Shown here: positions 24,248-35,340 of the stretch, piece by piece
Position numbering within the stretch: position 1 is the first letter of the stretch
How the letters are laid out: the number at the start of each line of letters is the position of its first letter
NCBI GenBank assembly: GCA_023150345.1
Contig: JAKLLB010000013.1
Location: 1 to 64,000 of the forward strand
Source: Aquabacterium sp.
GTDB taxonomy: Bacteria; Pseudomonadota; Gammaproteobacteria; Burkholderiales; Burkholderiaceae_C
Direction of reading: 5' to 3'
DNA: 64,000 nt
Position numbers and translations under genes: made by a program
Notes under the pieces: generated by a model
Told to the model about the DNA's origin: nothing
Database searches by the model: none
What the model saw: only the letters and a program-made list of their open reading frames with translations

Positions 24248-25383
24248 ATGACGAACCTGTTACGCAAGACTCTGGGTCGCGCCCTGGATGCCGGAGGCCA
24301 TCGGTTGGTCACTCTCGCGCCGAGGTCGGCCCGCTACATGATCTCGCAGTCGATGTTCGACTGCGATGCGCCCGCGCATCCCGGCCTCGAGCTCAAGATC
24401 GCCGACAGCGTGGACGAACTCGAGGCGTGCTTTCGCATCCTGCACGATGCCTACGTCGCGGCCGGGTTCATGCACCCGCACCCCTCGGGCCTGCGCGTGA
24501 CCGTCTATCACACGCTGCCCACCACCACGACCCTGTGCGCCAAGGTCGACGGAGTGGTCGTGGGCACTGTCTCCATCGTCCGCGACGGCGCCTTCGGCTA
24601 TCCCATGCAGTCGGCGTTCGAACTGGGTCCGGTGCGCGCCAGCGGCGGCCAGATCGCGGAGATCTCCGCGCTGGCGATCCATCGCAGCCAACGGGCTGCG
24701 CCGGCGCGCGTGCTGCTGCCGCTGATGAAGTTCCGGCCATAGGCGCCAGCCTCGATCTTCAGCAGGCGCCTCACTTGCTGGAGCGTGCCTGGGGAGGTGC
24801 TTCGGGCCGGCGCAATCTGTACCGGTACTTCATCTGCGAGCGCCTCGACGCGATCCGGCTGGCGCCCCGGCGCTACTTCACGACCAATCACCCGGTCATG
24901 ACCGCGCAGATGCTCGATCACTTCTTCAACCGGCGCACGCAGCTGTTCGCCTCGCTCGATCCGGCTCAGGCGCAGACGCTGCACGCGATCTACGACCACC
25001 CGGCCTACGCCGACGTTCTGCCGCGGGCCACCGACCGGCCGACCGAGCGGCGCCGGCGGCCCCGTTACACATTCCGCTGTCCTGCGGCCATGCGTGTGAG
25101 TGAACCCTCGCTACCCGGATTGGTCAGGCTTCACATCACCGAGGTCTGCAGCGACGAGTTCCGGGCGCGCAGCGCGCTGCCCTTGCCCACCGGGTTGAGC
25201 GGCGAGTTGACGGTTGAACTGGGCGAGCGGGTCCGGTCGGTGGTGCGGGCGCGCGTTCTGGCGCGCCGCCCAGGCGATGCCGATGGCTATCGCTTCGAGT
25301 TGCGCGAGCCGGACGCGGCCTGGCGGGCCTGCGTGGCCAAGCTCGGATGCAGCCAGACGTATGCCGATCTCATCTCGAACTGA
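24248..25383 (+). pseudogene. second FeeM-PilZ gene, broken by an internal out-of-frame deletion
   Basis: The frame from 24248 gives 164 residues closely parallel to the intact paralogue at 21839 up to 'LLPLMKF', then meets TAG at 24740-24742. The next matching residues, 'PAIGASLDL', lie in another frame only a few bases on, which continues to the stop at 25383 with 'RRNLYRYFICERLD', 'RRYFTTNHPVMTAQMLDHFFNRRTQ' and a PilZ-like tail. Compared with copy 1, about 49 codons are missing and the frame shifts near 24733-24737. The tail also lacks the DxSxxG-like motif ('ITEVCSDEFRARS'). Probably inactive unless the deletion is an assembly fault. Confidence 0.8.
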
Positions 25384-25600
25384 CGGCCGCTGGGGGATCG
25401 GTCGGCGTGTCGTCTGGCGTGTGTGGCGCGCCACGCCGGACCAGAAATTGACTTTGGTTTGCATCGAAGTGTGACATCCGTCGCGGGCACCCCCCATCAC
25501 CGGGGTTGTCGGTGCCAACAGGCGCTGCTTAAAGTGCCTGCCAACGGGTCGGTTACGGGTTCGGGCGATGGTCATCGCCGTGGCACCGGAGCCGTCCAAC
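25384..25600. other. intergenic region before the XrtA polysaccharide genes
   Basis: About 217 bases without a convincing gene. An inverted repeat GTTG/CAAC around 25507-25521 and a TTGACT near 25447 are present, but no matching -10, sigma-54 box or PrsR-type element could be fixed by eye. It presumably carries the promoter of the sugar transferase gene. Confidence 0.4.
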
Positions 25601-27046
25601 ATGACCGCAAGCCTCACAGCACGCCAGGGTGAGTCGCAACCCCCGTCGCGTTCCATGATTCGAGTCTTCAACCACTACTTCCACACCTGGACCCTGCGCC
25701 GGATGAGCTTTGACTTCGGCCTGGCGCTGCTCGCGCTGGCGGCGGTCATGGTCGTTCAAAGCAGCAACCTGGTCGACCTCGCGGGTCTGGTGCCCATGGC
25801 CGGTCCGCAGGTCATCTCGCTGGCCGCCGGGATGTTCGTCATCAACACCGCCTCCGGCCTGTACCAGCGCACGGCCGACCGTTCGCTGGCCGAGTCCTGC
25901 CTGCGCGCGTTGCTCGCACTGGGCTTGGCGTTGGCTCTGACGTATCAGGTGTTTGCGCTGCTGCCGCTCAGTTTGGCCAACACGGCGGCGGTCCGGGTCT
26001 CCGCGATGCTCGTCATCACGATGGTCATCGTCCGGCGCGTGTTCGTGGCCCACTGGAGTGGTGAAGGGCGAGCCGGCAGCCGTGTCCTGGTGTTCGGCAC
26101 TGGCCCGGCCGCGCAAATGGTGGGCACCACGCTCAGAAGCGCTGATCCGCTGGCTCGTATCGTGGGCTATTTTCCCGGCCCGAACGAAAAGCAGTGCGCC
26201 GTGCCCGGCGGCGAGTGCCTGGGCACGACCCGTTCCCTCACCGAGACGGCGCGCCAACTGGGCGTCGACGAGATCGTCGTAGCCCTCACCGAGCGCCGCT
26301 CCGGCAGCATGCCGTTGCGCGAGTTGCTCGATTGCAAGCTGGCGGGAATCCGGGTCTACGACATCACCACCTATTTCGAGCGCATGCTGGGCCAAATCCG
26401 CATCGACTATGTCAACGCCGGTTGGCTGATCTTCGGTGACGGGTTCAACCAGGGGTTGGTGCGGACCACCGTCAAGCGGATCTTCGACATCGCCTGCTCG
26501 GCCATCCTGATCGCCGTGTCGGCACCCATCATGCTGGTCGCGGCACTGGCCATCAAGCTCGAGAGCCGTGGGCCGGTCTTCTATCGCCAGGAGCGCGTCG
26601 GGCTGAACAGCCGCCCGTTCCTGGTCACCAAGTTCCGCAGCATGCGCACCGATGCCGAGAAGGACGGCAAGCCGGTGTGGGCCGCGGCACAGGACAGCCG
26701 CGTCACCCGAGTGGGCCAGTTCATCCGCCGCACCCGGATCGACGAGCTGCCCCAGCTGTTCAATGTCCTCAAGGGCGAAATGAGCCTCGTCGGCCCGCGC
26801 CCCGAGCGGCCGTATTTCGTCGAGCAGCTCACGCAGGAGATCCCGTACTATGCCGTGCGGCACAGCATCAAGCCGGGGCTGACGGGGTGGGCGCAGGTCA
26901 AGTACCAGTACGGGTCGACGGTGGAGGACTCCGCGGAGAAGCTCCAGTTCGACCTCTATTACGTCAAGAACCATTCCCTGGTGCTCGACTGCGTGATCTT
27001 GGTCGAGACCGTGGGCGTGGTCCTCACCGGCAAGGGCGCGCGCTGA
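25601..27046 (+). CDS. XrtA/PEP-CTERM-associated undecaprenyl-phosphate sugar-1-phosphate transferase (TIGR03013 type)
   Basis: Encodes 481 residues. The N-terminal half has several membrane segments and a Rossmann-like CoA-binding-type domain ('RVLVFGTGPAAQMVGTTLRSADP'). From about residue 285 follows the bacterial sugar transferase domain: 'VKRIFDIACSAILIAVSAPIM', 'VFYRQERVGLNSRPFLVTKFRSM', 'RIDELPQLFNVLKGEMSLVGPRPERP' and 'GLTGWAQV'. It starts polysaccharide synthesis by loading the first sugar phosphate on undecaprenyl phosphate at the inner membrane. The conserved family start is 'IRVFNHYFH' (ATG 25655); ATG 25601 has GGAG upstream, and 25568 is a further option. Confidence 0.9.
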   Translation: MTASLTARQGESQPPSRSMIRVFNHYFHTWTLRRMSFDFGLALLALAAVMVVQSSNLVDLAGLVPMAGPQVISLAAGMFVINTASGLYQRTADRSLAESCLRALLALGLALALTYQVFALLPLSLANTAAVRVSAMLVITMVIVRRVFVAHWSGEGRAGSRVLVFGTGPAAQMVGTTLRSADPLARIVGYFPGPNEKQCAVPGGECLGTTRSLTETARQLGVDEIVVALTERRSGSMPLRELLDCKLAGIRVYDITTYFERMLGQIRIDYVNAGWLIFGDGFNQGLVRTTVKRIFDIACSAILIAVSAPIMLVAALAIKLESRGPVFYRQERVGLNSRPFLVTKFRSMRTDAEKDGKPVWAAAQDSRVTRVGQFIRRTRIDELPQLFNVLKGEMSLVGPRPERPYFVEQLTQEIPYYAVRHSIKPGLTGWAQVKYQYGSTVEDSAEKLQFDLYYVKNHSLVLDCVILVETVGVVLTGKGAR

Positions 27047-27141
27047 GCGGCGCGGCAGCGCCCCGCCTCCGAGCCGCCCGGGCTGCTGCGGTTGCGCACG
27101 ACGCGTTGACCGTTCATGGCTGAAGCCCAGCCCGTGCGGTC

Positions 27142-29249
27142 ATGGCCTTGAACCTGGCGAGCATCGGTTACGCGGGCGCGGTGGCGGTTCACCTGCTGCT
27201 GCTCTGGCACCTGGTGCGCCGTACCGCAGGCGGTGTGGACAGCGACGCCGCGTTGCGCATGTGCCGCGCGGCGGTTCTGGCCAGCGCTGCATGGGCTGCG
27301 GCATTGGGGCTCGGCCACGCCCAACTGATCGTGCTCACCAGCCTGGCCGACTGGCTCGACCTGCTGCGCTATGCGCTGTGGTTCGCGTACCTGTGGGTGT
27401 TGCTCACACCACCGAGATCGTCGGGCGACGCTTCTGGCATCCAGCGGCCACTGGGCTGGACCGGGCGCGCCGCGCTGGCGCTGGTGGCAACGGCCGCATG
27501 GCTGCTCACGCCCGCCGGTGCCGTGGACAGCCTGCTCCAGGCCTACCCCCGGGCACGCATCGGCGCCTGGCTGGCCCTGGCCGTGTTCGGCCTGGTCCTG
27601 GTGGAGCAGCTGTTCCGCAGCCAGCCCGAGGACTCTCGCTGGAATGCCAAGCCTGTGTGCCTGGCACTGGGCTGTGTCTTCGTGTACGACGTCTACCTGC
27701 ATGCCGAAGCCTTGATGTTCGGCCGCTTCGACGCCGATGCGCTGGAGGTGCGGGGTGCCGTCCATACCCTGGCGGTGCCGCTGATCTGGGTCGGATCGCG
27801 CCGCCACGCGGCGTGGGTGCAGCGCATGCAGGTCTCGCGCACGGCCGCTTTCTACTCGGCAACGCTGCTGTTGGTGGGTGCCTACCTGCTGTTCATGGCG
27901 GGTGTCGGCTACTACGTCCGCTTCTTCGGTGGCAGCTGGGGGCGAGCGCTGCAACTGGCCATGCTGTTCGCAGCGCTGGCGCTCCTGGCTGCCATGCTCT
28001 TCTCGGGCGCGATGCGGGCGAGACTGCGCGTCTTCCTGGGCAAGAACTTCTTCCGTTACCGCTACGACTACCGCCAGGAGTGGCTGCGCTTCACCGACAT
28101 GCTTTCGACCCGCGCCGGCGCCCAGGAAGTGGGGCAACGGGTCGTTCGCGGGCTGGCCGACATGATCGAGTGCTCGGGAGGGGCGCTCTGGCTGCGCGGG
28201 CTGGACGACAGCCGGTATGCGCAGGTGACGGTCTGGAGCGCGCCAGTCGTGCCCGATACCGAGCCTCAGGCCAGCGAGTTCTGCGCCTTCATGCGGCAGC
28301 GCGACTGGATCATCGACCTGGCCGAGTACCGGCGGTCGCCGCGAGTCTATGAACAACTGGCGTTGCCGCGCTGGCTGCTTGCCGATGCCACGGCCTGGGC
28401 TGCCGTGCCGCTGCGGGTTGCCGATGACATGATCGGCTTCGTGGTGCTGTGCAAGCCACGCACCGCGCTCGAGCTGAACTGGGAGGTGCGCGACTTGCTC
28501 AAGACGGCCAGCCGCCAGGCGGCCAGCTACCTCGCCCTGATGCATGCCACCGAGGCCCTGCTCGAAGCGCGCAAATTCGATGCCTTCAATCGCATGTCGG
28601 CCTTCGTGGTTCACGACCTGAAAAACATCATCACGCAGCTGTCGCTGATGATGAAGAACGCCGAACGCCACCGCGACAACCCCGAGTTCCAGCAGGACAT
28701 GCTTCTGACGGTGGAGAGCTCACTCGAGAAGATGCGGCAGATGATGTTGCAACTCCGCGAGGGTGCGCGACCACCCGGGGGCGCATCGGGCGTCGAGCTC
28801 GAGCCCATCGCGCGCGGCATCGAGTCGATGGCCCGTGGCCGTGGCCGCGTGCTGGAGCTCGAGATCGTCGACGCCGTGGCCACGCGCGGACATGAAGATC
28901 GCATGGCGCGTGTGCTCGGGCATGTCGTGCAGAATGCACTGGACGCCACGCCCCCATCGGGTAGGGTGTGGTTGCGGCTGCAGCAGTCCTCGGGCCGTGC
29001 GATGGTGGTGGTGGGCGATACAGGCGAGGGCATGAGCCCCGAGTTCGTCCAGACCCGCCTGTTCCGCCCGTTCAGCACCACCAAGCACAGCGGCATGGGC
29101 ATCGGGTCCTACGAGAGTTTCCAGTACATCAAGGAGCTGGGGGGCAGCATCGAGGTCGACAGCGAGGTCGGTCGCGGGACGGTCATCACGATCCTGCTGC
29201 CTCTGTTCGACAGGCGCAAGCAATCCGACCTGGCTTTGAACGGCGTCAC

Positions 29250-29253
<4 letters not shown>
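27142..29253 (+). CDS. prsK: XrtA/PEP-CTERM system sensor histidine kinase PrsK
   Basis: Encodes 703 residues. The N-terminal third is a chain of hydrophobic segments (about 290 residues), followed by a GAF-like domain ('LSTRAGAQEVGQRVVRGLADMIECSGGALW'). The dimerisation and phosphoacceptor box is 'FVVHDLKNIITQLSLMMKNAE' with His491. The ATPase domain has 'VVQNALDATPPSG', 'VVGDTGEGM' and 'SGMGIGSYESFQYIKELGGSIEVDSEVGRGT'. It would phosphorylate PrsR to control PEP-CTERM genes. It overlaps prsR by ATGA. Confidence 0.93.
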
Positions 29254-30614
<1,361 letters not shown>

Positions 30615-30665
30615 ATCTGATCTGCGCACACACATGAGCCGCATCGCGGCCGTTGGGGAGAAATC

Positions 30666-33443
30666 GTGTCGAAGCTGCGTATCCTGCTGGCCTGTACCGC
30701 GACGGCGGCCGCACTGCTCACCGGCTGCAGCCAGCGCAGCGAGGCCGAACTGCTGGCCTCCGCGAAGGGCTACATCCAGCGCAACGACCCGAAGGCCGCC
30801 GTTATCGAGCTCAAGAGCGCGCTGCAACAGAACGCCGGCTCCGGCGAGGCGCGTTTCCTGCTCGGTCAATTGCTGCTCGAGGCGGGCGACCCGCGCAATG
30901 CGTCGATCGAGCTGCGCAAGGCGCGGCAGTCGAAGTTCCCCGATGACCTGGTGGTGCCGGCTCTGGCACGCGCCATGGTGGCAGAAGACCAGTTCAAAGC
31001 CTTGATCGACCAGTTCGGCAAGACCGTATTGGGACAGGAGACGGCCCAGGCCGAGCTCAAGGCCATGCTGGCCGCCGCGCATGCCCGATTGGGGCAGCGC
31101 GCCCTGGCTCAGGCGGCACTCGACGACGCGCTGAAGCTGGAGCCCGCAAACGCCTCGGCCAGTCTGGTGCAGGCCCGCATGCGTGCCGGCAGCGGTGACC
31201 TGGACGGCGCGCTCGCGGCGGTGAGGGCAACGCTCGCGCGCAGGCCGTCAGACGTCGATGCGTTGCTGCTGCTGGCCGATCTGCTGCTGTACGGCAAGCG
31301 CGACGACGAAGGCGCGCTGCAGGCCTACCGCCAGGTGGTGGCCCAGCACCAGGCCAGCATGCCGGGCCACTCGGGCATCATCAACGTGCTGCTCCATCGG
31401 CAGGACATCGAAGGGGCCCGGCAGCAGTTCTCGGCTTTGAACAAGGTCCTGCCCGGTCACATCCAGACCAAGTTCTTCGACGCCCAGTTTGCCTTTCTGG
31501 CCGGAGACCTGGCTGGCGCGCGCGAGAAGGTGGCGCAGCTGCTCAAGGTTGCGCCGCGCAACGCCCGGTTGCTGCAGTTTGCCGGTACGGTCGAGCTCCA
31601 TCTGGGCTCGTTGCTGCAGGCCGAGGCGCAACTGGGCAAGGCCCTGCGCACCGATCCTGAGCTGCAGAGCGCGCGGCTGTTGCTGGCGCGCACGCACCTG
31701 CGCGGCGGTCAGCCCGCCAAGGCCCTGGTGGTGCTGCAACCTGTGCTCGCCGCGCCGCAGCCCCCGTCCGAGGCGATGGCCTTGGCGGCCGAGAGCTTCC
31801 TCCTCGTCGGCGAAGCGCCACGTGCCGTGGAGCTGTTCAATCGAGCCGCCGAGCGCAGCCCCGACGACCCGAAGTTGCGTGCGGCGCTGGCGCTGACGCG
31901 CCTGGCCCGCGGCGAAGCGGACGCCGCCTTCTCCGAGCTTCAGAGCCTGGCGGCGAGCCAGCCAGACACCTATGCCGATCTGGCCCTGATCAGCGTCCGC
32001 TTCAGCCGCAAGGACCTCGACGGCGCCTTGCGGGCGATCGAGGGCCTGGACCGCAAGCAGCCGGGCAAGCCCCTGGCCGAAGAGCTGCGCGGCAAGGTGG
32101 CGCTTCAACGCAAGGACGCGGCCGCGGCGCGTCAGCACTTCGCGGCTGCACTGCAACGCGACCCGGTGTACTTCCCGGCGGCGTCTCAACTGGCGCGGCT
32201 CGACTTGGCCGAACGGCGCTACGAACAGGCCGAGAGTCACTTCCAGGGCATCCTCAAGGCCGAGCCCCGCAACGCGCGCGCGTTGTTGGCGGTTGCCGAG
32301 GTGCGACAGCGCGCGGGTGCGCCGGCTGCGTCGATCGAGCCATTGCTGGTCGACGCGGTCAAGGCCGATTCCGGCGAGGCAGCGGCACGGGTGGCACTGG
32401 TTGAGCATCACTTGAGGCAGGGCTCGGCCAAGCAGGCACTGGTGGTGGCACAGGATGCCATTGCCGCGCTGCCCGAGCAGGCGACCGTGCTCGAGGTCCT
32501 GGGGGTGGCCCAGATGGCGGCAGGCGAGGGCCAGCAGGCCGTGACCACCTTCAAGAAGCTGGCGGCCATGCTGCCCAGCCAGCCCGGGCCGTTGGTGAGA
32601 CTGGCTGAAGCGCACATGGCGGTTCGCCAACCCGACGTGGCGCTGGACCAGTTGCGCAGGGCGCTCGAACTGGCACCGGATCATCCAGGGGTGCAGAAGG
32701 TGCTCATGGGCTTGGCGGTCCAGACCCGCCACCACGCAGATGCGCTGGCCGTGGCCCGCCTGGTTCAAAAGCGCCAGCCCCAGCGCATGGAAGGCTACGC
32801 CTACGAAGGCGACATCCAGGCCTCGCGCAAGAGCTGGGACGCCGCGATTGCTGCCTACCGTGCTGCGCTGGGCAAGACCGGGGGCGCAGCCGTGGCGGCA
32901 CGCCTGCATGCAACGCTCAAGGCAGCTGGACGCGCGGGAGAAGCCGACGCGTTCGCGGCGGCCCAATCCAAAGCCCGCCCCGACGATGCCGGGTTCTGGT
33001 ACTACCTGGGCGACCACGCCCTGGCAGAAGGCAACTGGGCGTTGGCCGAGCGACGCTACCTGGAGGTGACGCGCCGCCAAGGCGACAACCCCGGCGCCTG
33101 GAACAACCTGGCCTGGGCGGTGTTGAAGCAGGGGCGGGCCCAGGAGGCGCTGACGCACGCCGAACGTGCCGCCAGCCTGTTGCCCAGCAGCCCCGCCATG
33201 CTCGACACGCTGGCCCAGGTGCTCAGCGCCTCGGGGCGGCATGAGCGCGCGCTGGAAACCGCGCGCAAGGCCGTCGCGCTGAAGCCCGACGAGGCCGCAC
33301 TGCGCTTGAGTCTGGCCCGCACGGCCATCGCGTCAGGTCAGAAGGACGTGGCCCGCAGCGAACTCGACAAGCTTGCCGCGCTCGGCGACAAGTTCGCCGG
33401 CTACGACGAGGTGATCCGCCTGAAGCAACAACTCGGTCCCTGA
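30666..33443 (+). CDS. prsT: PEP-CTERM system TPR-repeat lipoprotein PrsT
   Basis: Encodes 925 residues. A lipobox (L-L-T-G-C, Cys21) marks an exported lipoprotein, followed by about twenty tetratricopeptide-like repeats over the whole length, for example 'EARFLLGQLLLEAGDPRNASIEL' and 'PGAWNNLAWAVLKQGRAQEALTHAERA'. This is the size and layout of PrsT, found beside PrsK/PrsR in exosortase A loci, thought to act in the envelope in export or assembly. GTG at 30666 is preceded by GGGGAG. Its exact function is unknown. Confidence 0.93.
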   Translation: MSKLRILLACTATAAALLTGCSQRSEAELLASAKGYIQRNDPKAAVIELKSALQQNAGSGEARFLLGQLLLEAGDPRNASIELRKARQSKFPDDLVVPALARAMVAEDQFKALIDQFGKTVLGQETAQAELKAMLAAAHARLGQRALAQAALDDALKLEPANASASLVQARMRAGSGDLDGALAAVRATLARRPSDVDALLLLADLLLYGKRDDEGALQAYRQVVAQHQASMPGHSGIINVLLHRQDIEGARQQFSALNKVLPGHIQTKFFDAQFAFLAGDLAGAREKVAQLLKVAPRNARLLQFAGTVELHLGSLLQAEAQLGKALRTDPELQSARLLLARTHLRGGQPAKALVVLQPVLAAPQPPSEAMALAAESFLLVGEAPRAVELFNRAAERSPDDPKLRAALALTRLARGEADAAFSELQSLAASQPDTYADLALISVRFSRKDLDGALRAIEGLDRKQPGKPLAEELRGKVALQRKDAAAARQHFAAALQRDPVYFPAASQLARLDLAERRYEQAESHFQGILKAEPRNARALLAVAEVRQRAGAPAASIEPLLVDAVKADSGEAAARVALVEHHLRQGSAKQALVVAQDAIAALPEQATVLEVLGVAQMAAGEGQQAVTTFKKLAAMLPSQPGPLVRLAEAHMAVRQPDVALDQLRRALELAPDHPGVQKVLMGLAVQTRHHADALAVARLVQKRQPQRMEGYAYEGDIQASRKSWDAAIAAYRAALGKTGGAAVAARLHATLKAAGRAGEADAFAAAQSKARPDDAGFWYYLGDHALAEGNWALAERRYLEVTRRQGDNPGAWNNLAWAVLKQGRAQEALTHAERAASLLPSSPAMLDTLAQVLSASGRHERALETARKAVALKPDEAALRLSLARTAIASGQKDVARSELDKLAALGDKFAGYDEVIRLKQQLGP

Positions 33444-33488
33444 GTCGTTCCCGCCGCTCACCTGCCGACGCGCAGAGCACCCGGGCCG

Positions 33489-34391
33489 TCAGCCCCCGAG
33501 GGCCAGCCGCGGGCGTATGAGCTTCAGCATCAGCCACTGCAGAGGGTGGGCGTTGCCGCCTGGCCGCCAGGTGTAGCGCAGCCTCTGGCTGTAGGCATCG
33601 AACTGCATCGCCCACGGCGCAGCGCGCACCTCGCCGCGGCCCAGAAGCAGCTTGAGCACCGTGGTCGCCGTGACGCCGGCGCACAGCTCGCAGGCCATTA
33701 TGGTGGACGGCCCGCGCTGCTGCGCGAAGTTCACCGCGTCGGGGTCGGCCAGGTAGTGCCGCTGCAGCATCGCCGGTGACAGTCCGGCGATGAACCGGGC
33801 GTATTGCTCCTGGGGGGGGTGGCCTTCGAGCCGGAAATAGTCTTCGAAGCTCATCCGGCCAGGCAGGAACACCAGCAGCGACACGCCCATCCCCAGCGGG
33901 GCTGCCGTGACCGCGGGTATGCCCAGCCGTGTGCAGGCATTGAAGAGCAGCCGGCGCGCCGGCATCGCGAAGAAGTCGATGCCGTCGACATAGACATCCA
34001 CGCCCTTCAGGAAGCGCTCGACGTTCTCGGGTGTGACTCCCTCGTCAAAGACATCGATACGGGCCTGCGGATTGATGTCGCGGGCCATCCGCGCGAGCGC
34101 CTGGGCCTTGGGTACGCCCAGCGTGGAGACGAATGCGCCGGCCTGGCGGTTGAAGTTGTGGACCTCGAAGCGATCGAAGTCGGCGATCGCGTAGTCCTGC
34201 AGGCCCAGCCGGCACAGCGTGAGCAGGTGCGCGCCGCCCACGCCGCCAAGGCCTGCGATCGCGATTCGCGCGCGCTGCAAACGGGTCTGCTCCTGCCGCG
34301 TGACCCAGCCGATGTTGCGCGAGAACGCACGGTCGTAGTCGAAGTCGACGCTGGGCGTGGCCGATTCCGTCGGTTCTGCCGCCATGCTCAT
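33489..34391 (-). CDS. ThiF/E1-like adenylyltransferase family protein
   Basis: Encodes 300 residues. The E1/ThiF/MoeB nucleotide-binding core is clear: 'IAIAGLGGVGGAHLLTLCRLGL' near residue 45, 'DYAIADFDRFEVHNFNRQAG' and 'GVDVYVDGIDFFAMPARRLLFNACTRLGIPAVTAAPLGMGVSLLVF'. The C-terminus carries one CxxC ('ACELCAG') and a family-specific tail. Such enzymes adenylate a C-terminal carboxylate or substrate acid. The substrate here is unknown; no ThiS/ubiquitin-like partner is seen. ATG at 34391 overlaps the upstream methyltransferase stop (ATGA). Confidence 0.82.
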   Translation of the reverse strand: MSMAAEPTESATPSVDFDYDRAFSRNIGWVTRQEQTRLQRARIAIAGLGGVGGAHLLTLCRLGLQDYAIADFDRFEVHNFNRQAGAFVSTLGVPKAQALARMARDINPQARIDVFDEGVTPENVERFLKGVDVYVDGIDFFAMPARRLLFNACTRLGIPAVTAAPLGMGVSLLVFLPGRMSFEDYFRLEGHPPQEQYARFIAGLSPAMLQRHYLADPDAVNFAQQRGPSTIMACELCAGVTATTVLKLLLGRGEVRAAPWAMQFDAYSQRLRYTWRPGGNAHPLQWLMLKLIRPRLALGG

Positions 34392-35068
34392 GTCGGACGC
34401 CGCGCCATCACGTTGTAGCAGTTGCCCGACACCGACTCGCCGACGATCTCGTACCCCGCGCGCTCGATGCGCGACCGAATGTCGGCCTGCTCGTACGGCG
34501 TGTACAGGATCCCCTTGCGGATGCCCCAATCGTTGATGCGCTGCGCCCAGCCCCGCAGGGGCCACGGCCCCCGCGGATACAGCAGCACGTTGGCCGCCAG
34601 CGTGCCGCCGGGCTTGAGCACGCGCAGGATGTCGCGCAGCGCGCCGTCGACATCCGGAAAGCAGTGGATGGAGTTGGCGATGTTGGCCGTGTCGAAATGC
34701 GCCGCCTCGAAGGGCAGAGCGGCGGCGTCGGCATGCTGGAAGTCGATGTCCGGCTGCCGGGCGAAACGGCGCATCGCCCCAGCCAGCATCGACTCGGCGT
34801 AATCGATGCCGGTGATGTGCACCGCCGGCAGCTTCTTCCAGCGCCGCCAGCGCAGCACGAGTTCGAGCAGCGTGCCCGTGCCGCAGGCCACCTCGAGGTG
34901 ACGCGAGCCGAAGTTGGGTCCGAAGAACCGTAGCTGCTGGCCCAGGGTGCTGTTGTAGGCAAACGTCAGGATGAAGAAGCCCCGCAGGTCGTACCACCAC
35001 GGTTCCGACTTGTACGCCTGGGCGATCTCATCGCGCGTCTTGCCGCGCGGCTGCAGCGAAGGTTGCAT
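34388..35068 (-). CDS. class I SAM-dependent methyltransferase
   Basis: Encodes 226 residues with a Rossmann methyltransferase fold: motif I 'HLEVACGTGTLLELVL', motif II 'ITGIDYAESMLAGAMRRF', 'FQHADAAALPFEAAHFDTANIANSIHCFPD' and 'LRVLKPGGTLAANVLLYPRGP'. The start is set at ATG 35068 ('MQPSLQPRGKTRDEIAQAY'). Translationally coupled to the E1-like gene. Both run against the surrounding exosortase genes; the substrate is unknown. Confidence 0.85.
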   Translation of the reverse strand: MQPSLQPRGKTRDEIAQAYKSEPWWYDLRGFFILTFAYNSTLGQQLRFFGPNFGSRHLEVACGTGTLLELVLRWRRWKKLPAVHITGIDYAESMLAGAMRRFARQPDIDFQHADAAALPFEAAHFDTANIANSIHCFPDVDGALRDILRVLKPGGTLAANVLLYPRGPWPLRGWAQRINDWGIRKGILYTPYEQADIRSRIERAGYEIVGESVSGNCYNVMARRPT

Positions 35069-35186
35069 CGGGTTTGCCCTGAGGTGATGGAAACGGCGTT
35101 GCGCGAGGCTACCACTGCCGTGCAGTGTCGGCGAGGGTCGGGCAGCGTCCGACGACCCACTGGCGGGGGCCAGGCGGCGCCGGATG

Positions 35187-35203
35187 TGTCGAAAAACTTG
35201 ACA
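35187..35203 (+). promoter_or_regulatory. candidate PrsR enhancer site (TGTC-N9-GACA)
   Basis: TGTCGAAAAACTTGACA is an inverted repeat of TGTC/GACA with an A-rich centre, 61 bases upstream of the sigma-54 -24 box. This is the position expected for an enhancer-binding activator. PrsR, encoded 5 kb upstream, is the obvious candidate; binding is inferred. Confidence 0.55.
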
Positions 35204-35264
35204 GGCGCGCCAACAAACTGGGGGGGTGGCTTGCAACCTGTTGATATCGCAGGGCTTTTTTTTC

Positions 35265-35280
35265 TGGCACGCCGCGTGCT
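35265..35280 (+). promoter_or_regulatory. sigma-54 promoter of the PEP-CTERM protein gene
   Basis: TGGCACGCCGCGTGCT fits the TGGCACG-N4-TTGCW consensus with one mismatch (G for the first T), keeping the GG at -24 and GC at -12. The gene starts 61 bases downstream, and an A/T-rich run precedes the box. Confidence 0.75.
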
Positions 35281-35340
35281 TATGTAGAGCGCGGGGCAGT
35301 CAAAGGCCCGACCGATTCAAGACTCAAGCGGAGATCACTC

